Source: Pseudomonas sp. NC02 (GTDB lineage Bacteria > Pseudomonadota > Gammaproteobacteria > Pseudomonadales > Pseudomonadaceae). Taken from it: DNA of 64,000 nucleotides. A model generated the notes under the pieces. The model worked only from the letters and a program-made list of their open reading frames with translations, ran no database searches and was not told where the DNA came from. Where the stretch lies: assembly GCF_002874965.1 (NCBI RefSeq), contig NZ_CP025624.1, positions 1,240,001-1,304,000 of the forward strand. Direction: 5' to 3'. Shown piece after piece: positions 1 through 9,856 of the stretch. Position numbers and translations under genes: made by a program. Positions within the stretch are counted from its first letter, which is position 1; the number at the start of each line of letters is the position of its first letter.

Positions 1-1548
1 CAGGAAAAAGCCGTCGGCACTGCCCAGTCCGAGATCTTCCGCGCCCATCAGGAGTTGCTGGACGATCCGGCCCTGCTGGAACAAACCCGCGACCTGCTGG
101 ACCAGGGCAAGAGCGCGGCCTTCGCCTGGAACAGCGCCACCGAGGCCACCGCCACGCTCTTCCAGGGCCTGGGCAACGCCTTGCTTGCCGAGCGCGCTGC
201 CGACCTGGCAGACGTTGGCCAGCGGGTGCTGAAATTGATCCTCGGGGTTCAGGACAGCGCCTGGGATTTGCCGGAGCAGGCAATCCTGATTGCCGAACAA
301 CTGACTCCCTCGCAAACCGCCAGCCTCGACACGCGCAAGGTGCTGGGTTTTGTGACGGTGGGCGGCGGCGCTACCAGCCACGTCGCCATTCTCGCCCGCG
401 CCCTTGGCTTGCCGGCCATCTGCGGGGTGCCGGCGCAGGTGCTGGAACTGGCCAACGGCAAGCAAGTGCTGCTGGATGCCGACAAGGGCGAGTTGCACCT
501 GGACCCGGACCTGGCCGAGATCGAACACTTGCAAGCCAGCCGCCAACAACAAGTGCTGCGCCGCCAGCGGGAAGTGGAGCAGGCGTCGTTGCCCGCTACG
601 ACCCGCGACGGTCATCACGTCGAAGTGACGGCCAACGTCGCATCGTTGCAGGAGGTGGAGCAGGCATTGTCCCTGGGGGGCGAAGGCGTTGGTTTGCTGC
701 GTTCCGAGTTCCTCTACCTGGACCGCAACCGCGCGCCGAGCCCCGAAGAGCAGGCGGGCACCTACAGCGCCATCGCCCGTGCATTGGGCCCGCAGCGCAA
801 TCTGGTGGTGCGCACCCTCGACGTTGGTGGCGACAAGCCGTTGGCCTATGTGCCGATGGACAGCGAGACCAACCCGTTCCTTGGCCTGCGTGGGATTCGC
901 CTGTGCCTGGAGCGCCCGGAACTGTTGCGTGAACAATTCCGTGCAATTCTCGCCAGTGCCGGTTTCGCCCGTTTGCACATCATGTTGCCCATGGTCAGCC
1001 TGCTCTCGGAGCTGCGCCTGGCGCGGCAGATTCTTGAAGAGGAAGCGCTGGCCCTGGGGCTGACGGAACTGCCGAAGCTGGGAATCATGATCGAAGTGCC
1101 ATCGGCGGCATTGATGGCCGATCTGTTTGCGCCGGAGGTGGATTTCTTCTCCATCGGCACCAACGACCTGACCCAATACACCCTGGCCATGGACCGCGAT
1201 CACCCGCGCCTCGCCAGCCAGGCCGACAGCTTTCACCCGGCGGTGCTGCGCCTGATCGCCGCCACCGTCAAGGCGGCCCATGCCCATGGCAAGTGGGTCG
1301 GCGTGTGTGGGGCGTTGGCGTCTGAAGCGCTGGCGGTGCCGGTGCTGATCGGGCTGGGGGTGGATGAGTTGTCGGTCAGCGTGCCGCTGATCCCGACCAT
1401 CAAGGCTACCGTGCGCGAGCTGGACCTGGCGGACTGCCAATCCATCGCCCGCCAGGTGCTGGGCCTGGAAGAAGCGTCGCAGGTTCGCGAGGCGTTGCGC
1501 CTGTACCACGCGGCTACCGTTGAAACCTCATTGGTTGTGGAGAACTGA
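1..1548 (+). CDS. PTS enzyme I (phosphoenolpyruvate-protein phosphotransferase), 3' part
   Basis: Open from the first base of the window, so the start lies outside; 515 residues are visible. They cover an enzyme I domain that takes phosphate from phosphoenolpyruvate and passes it to HPr. The phosphohistidine motif GGATSH places the active His at visible residue 127 (codon 379-381), and the PEP-binding TIM-barrel shows IDVGG-like and GVCGALAS motifs. It is closely similar to the EI part of NagF at 9857-12379 in this window, so the missing 5' part probably holds IIA and HPr domains. That is inference. The next gene, 1 nt downstream, is an EIIB-like protein, so they look like the tail of a sugar-PTS operon. 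The sugar cannot be told from here. It is not FruB by context, since no fruK or fruA follows. Confidence 0.9.
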   Translation, partial: QEKAVGTAQSEIFRAHQELLDDPALLEQTRDLLDQGKSAAFAWNSATEATATLFQGLGNALLAERAADLADVGQRVLKLILGVQDSAWDLPEQAILIAEQLTPSQTASLDTRKVLGFVTVGGGATSHVAILARALGLPAICGVPAQVLELANGKQVLLDADKGELHLDPDLAEIEHLQASRQQQVLRRQREVEQASLPATTRDGHHVEVTANVASLQEVEQALSLGGEGVGLLRSEFLYLDRNRAPSPEEQAGTYSAIARALGPQRNLVVRTLDVGGDKPLAYVPMDSETNPFLGLRGIRLCLERPELLREQFRAILASAGFARLHIMLPMVSLLSELRLARQILEEEALALGLTELPKLGIMIEVPSAALMADLFAPEVDFFSIGTNDLTQYTLAMDRDHPRLASQADSFHPAVLRLIAATVKAAHAHGKWVGVCGALASEALAVPVLIGLGVDELSVSVPLIPTIKATVRELDLADCQSIARQVLGLEEASQVREALRLYHAATVETSLVVEN

Positions 1549-1549
1549 C

Positions 1550-1846
1550 ATGTTCGAGAAATTTCAGCGGGCGTTCTGGAAGGCCCTGACGCCGGATCTG
1601 GTGCTTGAAACGCCGCAGGCAGCTCCAGTGAGCGAAACACTGTTGGCCCCGGCAGTGCTGAATGCGCTGGGCGGCGCGGAGAATCTCAAGTCGCAGCAGC
1701 GGGTAGCACTGACCCGGGTGCGGGTGCAGTTGCAGGATGCGGGGCGGTTGGATGCGCAGGCGCTCAAGGCGGCAGGCGTGCCGGGCGTGATGGTGTTGGC
1801 GGGTGGGGTGGTGCACCTGCTTACCGGCCTGAACACCGCTCTATAA
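1550..1846 (+). CDS. Stand-alone PTS EIIB-like protein lacking the phosphocysteine
   Basis: 98 residues starting 1 nt after the enzyme I stop, so translation is probably coupled. Residues about 37-96 resemble a glucose-family EIIB domain: LGGAENL, then TRVRVQL, then a hydrophobic GVMVLAGG stretch. In active EIIB domains the sequence before TRLR is C-x-T-R-L-R; here it is A-L-T-R-V-R, so the phosphorylated Cys is replaced by Ala53. The protein therefore cannot carry phosphate in the usual way. A structural or regulatory role beside enzyme I is possible but unproven. The second EIIB domain of NagE in this window has the same Cys-to-Ala change. Confidence 0.8.
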   Translation: MFEKFQRAFWKALTPDLVLETPQAAPVSETLLAPAVLNALGGAENLKSQQRVALTRVRVQLQDAGRLDAQALKAAGVPGVMVLAGGVVHLLTGLNTAL

Positions 1847-1860
1847 GACGACGAAGATCA

Positions 1861-1954
1861 AATGTGGGAGCGGGCTTGCTCGCGAAGGCGGTGTGTCAGT
1901 CAATCCATGTGCTGGCTGAACCACCGCCTTCGCGAGCAAGCCCGCTCCCACATT
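1861..1954. repeat. REPIN (GTGGGAGCGGGCTTGC family)
   Basis: Two inverted copies of the P. fluorescens REP GTGGGAGCGGGCTTGCTCGC, about 94 bp end to end, in the gap between the EIIB-like gene and the convergent mltF. The GTGGGAG ends point outward. It can fold as a long hairpin and may protect or end the flanking transcripts. Confidence 0.9.
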
Positions 1955-1983
1955 GGTTTTGTGGTGTTTGGAGAATCGGGGGA

Positions 1984-3615
<1,632 letters not shown>

Positions 3616-3682
3616 TTATGCCAACTGACGTCCGGCTGCGGCCACTGGTGCCGTTTCGGGTGCCGTTGGCGACGGTTTACGC

Positions 3683-3688
3683 TAGAAT
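3683..3688 (+). promoter_or_regulatory. Possible purL promoter -10 box
   Basis: TAGAAT lies 44 bp before the purL ATG in the divergent mltF-purL gap. The best -35 candidate, TGCCGT at 3661-3666 (16-bp spacer), is poor, so this is only suggestive. Confidence 0.3.
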
Positions 3689-3731
3689 GCACGGCCTCAA
3701 AGCACACCCCCTTCCCGAGGCTGTCCCGAAG

Positions 3732-6700
3732 ATGTTGATCCTGCGCGGCGCTCCTGCCCTTTCTGCCTTTCGCCACAGCAAACTCCTTGAGCAACTGAGC
3801 CAGAAGGTACCTTCTGTCAGTGGCTTGTATGCTGAATTTGCTCACTTCGCCGACGTTACTGGCGTTTTGACCGCCGACGAACAGCAAGTGCTGGCGCGCC
3901 TTCTGAAGTACGGTCCCAGCGTTCCTGTCCAAGAGCCTAACGGCCGCTTGTTCCTGGTCCTGCCACGGTTCGGCACCATCTCGCCCTGGTCGAGCAAGGC
4001 CAGCGACATCGCCCGCAACTGCGGCCTGGACAAAATCCAGCGCCTGGAACGCGGGATTGCCTTCTATGTAGCAGGCCAGTTCAGCGAGGCCGAGGCCGAG
4101 CTGATCGCCAGCAGCCTGCACGACCGCATGACCCAGATCATCGTCAGCCAGCTGGAACAGGCCGCCGGTCTGTTCAGCCACGCCGAACCCAAGCCGCTGA
4201 CCGCGATTGACGTGCTCGGTGGTGGCCGTGCCGCCCTGGAAACCGCCAACACCGAGCTGGGCCTGGCCCTGGCCGAAGACGAAATTGACTACCTGGTCAA
4301 CGCCTTCATCGGCCTGAAGCGCAACCCGCACGACATCGAACTGATGATGTTCGCCCAGGCGAACTCCGAGCACTGCCGCCACAAGATCTTCAACGCCAGT
4401 TGGGACATCGACGGCCAGAGCCAGGAAAAAAGCCTGTTCGGCATGATCAAGAACACCTACGTGATGCACAGCGAAGGCGTTCTGTCGGCTTATAAGGACA
4501 ACGCTTCGGTCATCGTCGGCTCCGTCGCCGGCCGCTTCTTCCCGGACCCTGAAACCCGCCAGTACGGTGCGGTGCAAGAGCCGGTACACATCCTGATGAA
4601 AGTCGAGACTCACAACCACCCGACCGCGATTGCCCCGTTCCCGGGCGCTGCCACCGGTTCCGGCGGCGAGATTCGCGACGAAGGTGCAACCGGTCGTGGC
4701 GCCAAGCCAAAGGCTGGCCTCACCGGCTTCACCGTGTCCAACCTGCAGATCCCGGGCTTCGAACAGCCGTGGGAAGTGCCGTACGGCAAGCCTGAGCGCA
4801 TCGTCACCGCGCTGGACATCATGATCGAAGGCCCGCTGGGCGGCGCCGCGTTCAACAACGAATTCGGGCGTCCGGCCCTGACCGGTTACTTCCGTACTTT
4901 CGAGCAATCCATCACCACCCCCCGTGGCGATGAAGTGCGCGGTTACCACAAGCCAATCATGTTGGCCGGCGGCATGGGCAACATCCGCGCCGAACACGTA
5001 CAGAAAGGCGAGATTCTGGTCGGCTCCAAGCTGATCGTTCTCGGTGGCCCGGCGATGCTGATCGGCCTGGGTGGCGGCGCCGCTTCCTCCATGGCCACCG
5101 GCACCAGCTCGGCCGACCTGGACTTCGCTTCCGTACAGCGTGAAAACCCTGAGATGGAACGCCGTTGCCAGGAAGTCATCGACCGTTGCTGGCAACTGGG
5201 TGACAAGAACCCCATCAGCTTCATCCACGACGTCGGCGCAGGTGGTTTGTCCAACGCCTTCCCGGAACTGGTCAACGATGGCGACCGTGGCGGCCGTTTC
5301 GAACTGCGCAACATTCCAAACGACGAGCCGGGCATGGCTCCGCACGAAATCTGGAGCAACGAATCCCAGGAACGCTACGTGTTGGCGGTAGGTCCTGCAG
5401 ACTTCGAACGCTTCCAGGCGATTTGCGAGCGCGAGCGCTGCCCGTTTGCGGTAGTCGGCGAAGCCACTGCCGAGCCGCAACTGACGGTCACCGACAGCCA
5501 CTTCGGCAACAGCCCGGTGGACATGCCGCTGGAAGTGCTGCTGGGCAAAGCCCCGCGCATGCACCGTTCGGCCGTGCGTGAAAACGAACTGGGCGACGAT
5601 TTCGACCCGTCGACCCTGGCCATCGCCGACTGCGTGGAGCGCGTCCTGCACCACCCGGCCGTTGCCAGCAAAAGCTTCCTGATCACCATCGGCGACCGCA
5701 CCATCACCGGTCTGGTTGCCCGTGATCAAATGGTCGGCCCGTGGCAGGTCCCGGTGGCTGACGTTGCCGTCACCGCTACCAGCTTCGACGTGTACACCGG
5801 TGAAGCCATGGCCATGGGCGAGCGGACTCCGCTGGCGCTGCTGGACGCCCCGGCGTCGGGCCGCATGGCCATCGGCGAAACCCTGACCAACATCGCGGCT
5901 TCGCGTATCGCCAAGATCTCCGACATCAAGCTGTCGGCCAACTGGATGTCCGCTGCCGGTCACCCGGGTGAAGATGCGCGCCTGTACGACACCGTGAAAG
6001 CGGTCGGCATGGAGCTGTGCCCTGAGCTGGGCATCACCATTCCGGTGGGCAAGGACTCCATGTCCATGGCCACCCGCTGGAACGATGAAGGCGTGGACAA
6101 GAGCGTCACCTCGCCGCTGTCGCTGATCGTTACCGGCTTTGCGCCAGTCACCGACATTCGCCAGACCCTGACCCCGCAACTGCGCATGGACAAGGGCACC
6201 ACCGACCTGATCCTGATCGACCTCGGTCGCGGTCAGAACCGCATGGGCGCCTCGATCCTCGCCCAGGTGCACGGCAAGCTCGGCAAGCAGGCCCCGGACG
6301 TCGACGACGCCGAAGACCTGAAAGCTTTCTTCGCCGTGATCCAGGGCCTGAACGCCGACGGCCACCTGCTGGCTTACCACGACCGTTCCGACGGTGGTTT
6401 GCTGACCAGCGCCGTGGAAATGGCCTTCGCCGGTCACTGCGGCCTGAGCCTGAACCTCGATGGCCTGGCAGAAACTTCCGCCGACATCGCAGCAATCCTG
6501 TTCAACGAAGAGCTGGGCGCCGTGATCCAGGTTCGCCAGGACGCAACCCCGGACGTACTCGCACAGTTCAGCGCCGCTGGCCTGGGCGACTGCGTGGCCG
6601 TGATTGGCCAGCCGATCAACAACGGTGAAATCAACATCGTCTTCAACGGCGAAACCGTGTTTGAAGGCCAGCGCCGCCTGCTGCAACGCCAGTGGGCCGA

Positions 6701-7628
6701 GACCAGCTACCAGATCCAGCGCCTGCGCGACAACGCCGACTGCGCCGAGCAGGAATTCGACGTGATCCTGGAAGAAGACAATCCGGGCCTGAGCACCAAG
6801 CTCAGCTTCGACGTCAACCAGGACATCGCCGCGCCTTACATCAAGAAAGGCATCCGCCCACAAGTGGCCGTACTGCGTGAGCAGGGCGTCAACGGCCAGG
6901 TGGAAATGGCGGCAGCGTTCGACCGTGCCGGCTTCAATGCGATCGACGTGCACATGAGCGACATCCTCGCCGGTCGCGTCGACCTTAATGAGTTCAAAGG
7001 CCTGGTTGCCTGCGGTGGTTTCTCCTACGGCGACGTACTGGGTGCCGGTGAAGGCTGGGCCAAGTCGGCCCTGTTCAACAGCCGTGCCCGTGACGCGTTC
7101 CAGGGTTTCTTCGAGCGTAACGACAGCTTCACCCTGGGTGTGTGCAACGGTTGCCAGATGATGTCCAACCTCAGCGAACTGATCCCGGGCAGCGAGTTCT
7201 GGCCGCACTTCGTACGTAACCGCTCCGAGCAGTTCGAAGCCCGTGTTGCGATGGTCCAGGTACAGGAATCCAACTCGATCTTCCTGCAAGGCATGGCCGG
7301 TTCGCGCATGCCAATCGCCATCGCCCACGGTGAAGGCCATGCCGAGTTCGCCAGCGAAGAAGCACTGCTGGAAGCCGACCTGTCCGGTACCGTGGCCCTG
7401 CGTTTCGTCGACAACCACGGCAAGGTCACCGAAGGCTACCCGGCCAACCCGAACGGCTCGCCGCGCGGGATCACCGGGCTGACCAGCCGCGACGGTCGCG
7501 TCACCATCATGATGCCGCACCCGGAGCGTGTGTTCCGCGCCGTGCAGAACTCGTGGCGCCCGGAAGAGTGGAACGAAGACGGCGCGTGGATGCGCATGTT
7601 CCGTAACGCTCGCGTCTGGGTGAACTAA
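3732..7628 (+). CDS. purL: Phosphoribosylformylglycinamidine synthase
   Basis: 1298 residues, the large single-chain PurL of gammaproteobacteria. It converts FGAR, glutamine and ATP to FGAM in purine biosynthesis. The start at 3732 (MLILRGAP) matches the usual N-terminus and length; in-frame upstream codons would add about 41 residues not seen in the family. Order: PurS-like N-terminal domain, linker, FGAM synthase halves with MLAGGMGNI and [10 protein letters not shown] motifs, and a C-terminal class I glutamine amidotransferase domain. The amidotransferase triad is visible: Cys1138 (GVCNGCQ), His1263 and Glu1265 (PHPER). Single gene, divergent from mltF, followed 4 nt later by a small NIF3-like gene. 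Confidence 0.98.
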   Translation: MLILRGAPALSAFRHSKLLEQLSQKVPSVSGLYAEFAHFADVTGVLTADEQQVLARLLKYGPSVPVQEPNGRLFLVLPRFGTISPWSSKASDIARNCGLDKIQRLERGIAFYVAGQFSEAEAELIASSLHDRMTQIIVSQLEQAAGLFSHAEPKPLTAIDVLGGGRAALETANTELGLALAEDEIDYLVNAFIGLKRNPHDIELMMFAQANSEHCRHKIFNASWDIDGQSQEKSLFGMIKNTYVMHSEGVLSAYKDNASVIVGSVAGRFFPDPETRQYGAVQEPVHILMKVETHNHPTAIAPFPGAATGSGGEIRDEGATGRGAKPKAGLTGFTVSNLQIPGFEQPWEVPYGKPERIVTALDIMIEGPLGGAAFNNEFGRPALTGYFRTFEQSITTPRGDEVRGYHKPIMLAGGMGNIRAEHVQKGEILVGSKLIVLGGPAMLIGLGGGAASSMATGTSSADLDFASVQRENPEMERRCQEVIDRCWQLGDKNPISFIHDVGAGGLSNAFPELVNDGDRGGRFELRNIPNDEPGMAPHEIWSNESQERYVLAVGPADFERFQAICERERCPFAVVGEATAEPQLTVTDSHFGNSPVDMPLEVLLGKAPRMHRSAVRENELGDDFDPSTLAIADCVERVLHHPAVASKSFLITIGDRTITGLVARDQMVGPWQVPVADVAVTATSFDVYTGEAMAMGERTPLALLDAPASGRMAIGETLTNIAASRIAKISDIKLSANWMSAAGHPGEDARLYDTVKAVGMELCPELGITIPVGKDSMSMATRWNDEGVDKSVTSPLSLIVTGFAPVTDIRQTLTPQLRMDKGTTDLILIDLGRGQNRMGASILAQVHGKLGKQAPDVDDAEDLKAFFAVIQGLNADGHLLAYHDRSDGGLLTSAVEMAFAGHCGLSLNLDGLAETSADIAAILFNEELGAVIQVRQDATPDVLAQFSAAGLGDCVAVIGQPINNGEINIVFNGETVFEGQRRLLQRQWAETSYQIQRLRDNADCAEQEFDVILEEDNPGLSTKLSFDVNQDIAAPYIKKGIRPQVAVLREQGVNGQVEMAAAFDRAGFNAIDVHMSDILAGRVDLNEFKGLVACGGFSYGDVLGAGEGWAKSALFNSRARDAFQGFFERNDSFTLGVCNGCQMMSNLSELIPGSEFWPHFVRNRSEQFEARVAMVQVQESNSIFLQGMAGSRMPIAIAHGEGHAEFASEEALLEADLSGTVALRFVDNHGKVTEGYPANPNGSPRGITGLTSRDGRVTIMMPHPERVFRAVQNSWRPEEWNEDGAWMRMFRNARVWVN

Positions 7629-7632
7629 GGCG

Positions 7633-7944
7633 GTGTACAAGCTCAGCTTCTTTGTGCCCGACAGCCACGTGGATACGGTGAAAACCGCCGTCTTCGCAGC
7701 CGGCGGCGGGCGCATCGGCAACTACGACAGCTGCGCCTGGCAGGTACTGGGCCAGGGCCAATTCCGCGCGATGGACGGCAGCCAGCCGTTTATCGGGCAG
7801 GTGGGGCAGGTTGAAGTGGTTGAAGAGTGGAAGGTTGAGTTGGTGGTGGCGGATGAGTTGATCGTGGCTGTAGTGGCTGCGTTGAAACTGAGCCATCCGT
7901 ATGAGACACCGGCGTATGAGGTGTGGCAGTTGGCGGATTTTTGA
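7633..7944 (+). CDS. Small NIF3/YqfO C-terminal-like protein
   Basis: 103 residues with a GTG start 4 nt after purL. The sequence (MYKLSFFVPDSHVDTVK at the start, SHPYETPAYEVW near the end) resembles the PII/CutA-like domain inserted in some NIF3-family proteins (YqfO), here on its own. Small stand-alone versions follow purL in other Pseudomonas as I recall. The YETPAYE end is typical of this fold, in which trimers form around shared ligand sites. The biochemical role is not known. The ribosome binding site is weak, which fits coupling to purL translation. A strong terminator follows. Confidence 0.8.
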   Translation: MYKLSFFVPDSHVDTVKTAVFAAGGGRIGNYDSCAWQVLGQGQFRAMDGSQPFIGQVGQVEVVEEWKVELVVADELIVAVVAALKLSHPYETPAYEVWQLADF

Positions 7945-7964
7945 TTCGCTGGCTGCAAAACAAG

Positions 7965-8000
7965 AAACCCGCTGGGCCAGTTTGGTCAGCGGGTTTTTTG
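7965..8000 (+). terminator. Rho-independent terminator after purL and the NIF3-like gene
   Basis: Stem AACCCGCTG / CAGCGGGTT with a loop of about 12 nt, followed by a run of T ending in GTTG. It lies 20 nt after the stop codon at 7944. Confidence 0.9.
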
Positions 8001-8016
8001 TTGCCTGTCACGGCCA

Positions 8017-8099
8017 TTCGCGAGCAAGCCCGCTCCCACATTTGACCGCGTTGCCATGACGGGCACCGATCAAAATGTGGGAGCGGGCTTGCTCGCGAA
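8017..8099. repeat. REPIN (GTGGGAGCGGGCTTGC family), opposite arrangement
   Basis: Two inverted copies of the same REP as at 1861-1954, but with the TTCGCGAGC ends outward and the CTCCCAC ends inward. It lies between the terminator and the 3' end of nagE. Confidence 0.9.
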
Positions 8100-8123
8100 G
8101 AGGCCCTGATGCTCAGCAAAGAT

Positions 8124-9830
8124 TCAGGCTTTTACCCCAACCTCACGGCCACTGACCAACCGCTCCAACGCCTCACCCAACCCCGAAGCCTTGTCACCAA
8201 TCAGCAAGTGCCAAATCCCACTCTCAAGCTGGCTCACACCCTGGCAACCCAGCGCCGTCAGTTGAGATTCCGACAACACCGAACCATCCCCCAACTCCAC
8301 CCGCAGCCGCGTCATCGCCACCGCATCCAATTGCAAAACATTGGCCCGACCGCCCAGCGCACTCAGCCATTTCTCGGCCTCATGCACGTTCACCGGCGTG
8401 CTCTTCTCAACCGGTGCAGCAGCGACCGGAGTGACTCCAACATACGAAGGCATCGCCAACCGAATCTCATCGGCAATGCTGTCCGCCATCGGCCCGACCA
8501 CCACCTGCAAACTCCCGCCATTACCCGGTCGAACCACCGCCATCGCACCCAGCGCCTTCAACTCGGCATCCACCGCCTTGTTGCGATCCACCATGTCCAG
8601 CCGCAGACGCGTCGTGCAAGCACCCACACTCAGTAGATTCTCCGCACCACCCAGCGCGCGAATGTAAGCGCCGGCCCGCTGGTTATCAGTCATGGCCTCA
8701 GCCTGCACCACCTGAATATCCTCACGCCCGGGCGTCTTCAAATTGAAGCGACGGATGCAGTAGTTGAACACGCTGTAGTAGATCACCGCATACGCCAGCC
8801 CAACCGGGAATACCAACCAGCCGTTGGTGGATTTACCCCAACCCAGCACCATGTCGATAAACCCACCGGAGAAGGTAAAGCCCAGGTGAATGTTGAGCAT
8901 GTTGGTGATCGCCATCGACAACCCGGTCAGCAGCGCATGCACCAGGTACAGGAACGGCGCGAGGAACATGAAGGCGAATTCGATCGGCTCGGTGACCCCG
9001 GTCAGGAACGAGGTCAGCGCCATCGACAGGAAAATCCCGCCCATGATCTTGCGCCGCTCCGGCAGTGTATTGCGGTACATCGCCAGGCACGCCGCCGGCA
9101 GGCCGAACAGCATTACCGGGAACATGCCGGTCATGAACTGCCCACCTTTCGGGTCGCCGGCAAAATAGCGAGTCAGGTCGCCGGTCACTACCGCGCCGGT
9201 CGTCGGGTCGGTGAAGGTGCCGAACACAAACCACGCCATGTTGTTGAGGATATGGTGCAAGCCGGTGACGATCAGCAGGCGGTTGAACACGCCAAACACG
9301 AACGCACCAAAACTGCCGCTTTCCATCAGCAGCACGCCGAAGCTGTTGATGCCTTGCTGCACGGGTGGCCAGATCAAACCAAAGATCACCCCCAGCGCCA
9401 CCGCGGAGAACCCGGTGACGATCGGCACAAACCGTCGCCCACCAAAGAATGCGAGGTACTCCGGCAGCTTGATGTCCTTGAAGCGGTTATACAGCGCACC
9501 GGCCATCAAGCCGCTGGCGATGCCCGCGAGCATGCCCATGTTGATGCTGGCGTCCATCACCTTGAGGGTGGAGACCATCACCAGGTAACCGATGGCGCCT
9601 GCCAGGCCCGCCGTGCCGTTGTTGTCGCGGGCAAAACCCACGGCAATGCCGATGGCGAAGATCAGCGCCAGGTTGGCGAAGATCGCCTGCCCGGCGTCGT
9701 GCATCACCGCGATGTTCAGCAGGTCAGTGTCGCCCAGTCGCAGCAGCAGGCCGGCGATCGGCAGAATCGCGATCGGCAGCATCAGCGCACGGCCCAGGCG
9801 TTGCAGCCCTTCGATAAAATATTGGTACAC
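8124..9830 (-). CDS. nagE: N-acetylglucosamine-specific PTS permease EIICB(B')
   Basis: 568 residues. It imports N-acetylglucosamine across the inner membrane and phosphorylates it to GlcNAc-6-phosphate. Residues 1 to about 360 are the EIIC membrane domain with several hydrophobic segments. Residues about 385-460 are an EIIB domain with the phosphocysteine Cys405 (GACTTRLRL). Residues about 480-560 are a second EIIB-like domain (LGGRANVLQL, AMTRLRVEL) in which the Cys position is Ala505, so it should be inactive. The absence of a IIA domain fits the IIA at the N-terminus of NagF, encoded 26 nt upstream. Last gene of the nag operon. Confidence 0.95.
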   Translation of the reverse strand: MYQYFIEGLQRLGRALMLPIAILPIAGLLLRLGDTDLLNIAVMHDAGQAIFANLALIFAIGIAVGFARDNNGTAGLAGAIGYLVMVSTLKVMDASINMGMLAGIASGLMAGALYNRFKDIKLPEYLAFFGGRRFVPIVTGFSAVALGVIFGLIWPPVQQGINSFGVLLMESGSFGAFVFGVFNRLLIVTGLHHILNNMAWFVFGTFTDPTTGAVVTGDLTRYFAGDPKGGQFMTGMFPVMLFGLPAACLAMYRNTLPERRKIMGGIFLSMALTSFLTGVTEPIEFAFMFLAPFLYLVHALLTGLSMAITNMLNIHLGFTFSGGFIDMVLGWGKSTNGWLVFPVGLAYAVIYYSVFNYCIRRFNLKTPGREDIQVVQAEAMTDNQRAGAYIRALGGAENLLSVGACTTRLRLDMVDRNKAVDAELKALGAMAVVRPGNGGSLQVVVGPMADSIADEIRLAMPSYVGVTPVAAAPVEKSTPVNVHEAEKWLSALGGRANVLQLDAVAMTRLRVELGDGSVLSESQLTALGCQGVSQLESGIWHLLIGDKASGLGEALERLVSGREVGVKA

Positions 9831-9856
9831 GGCGTGTCTCCCTATTCTTGTTGTTT

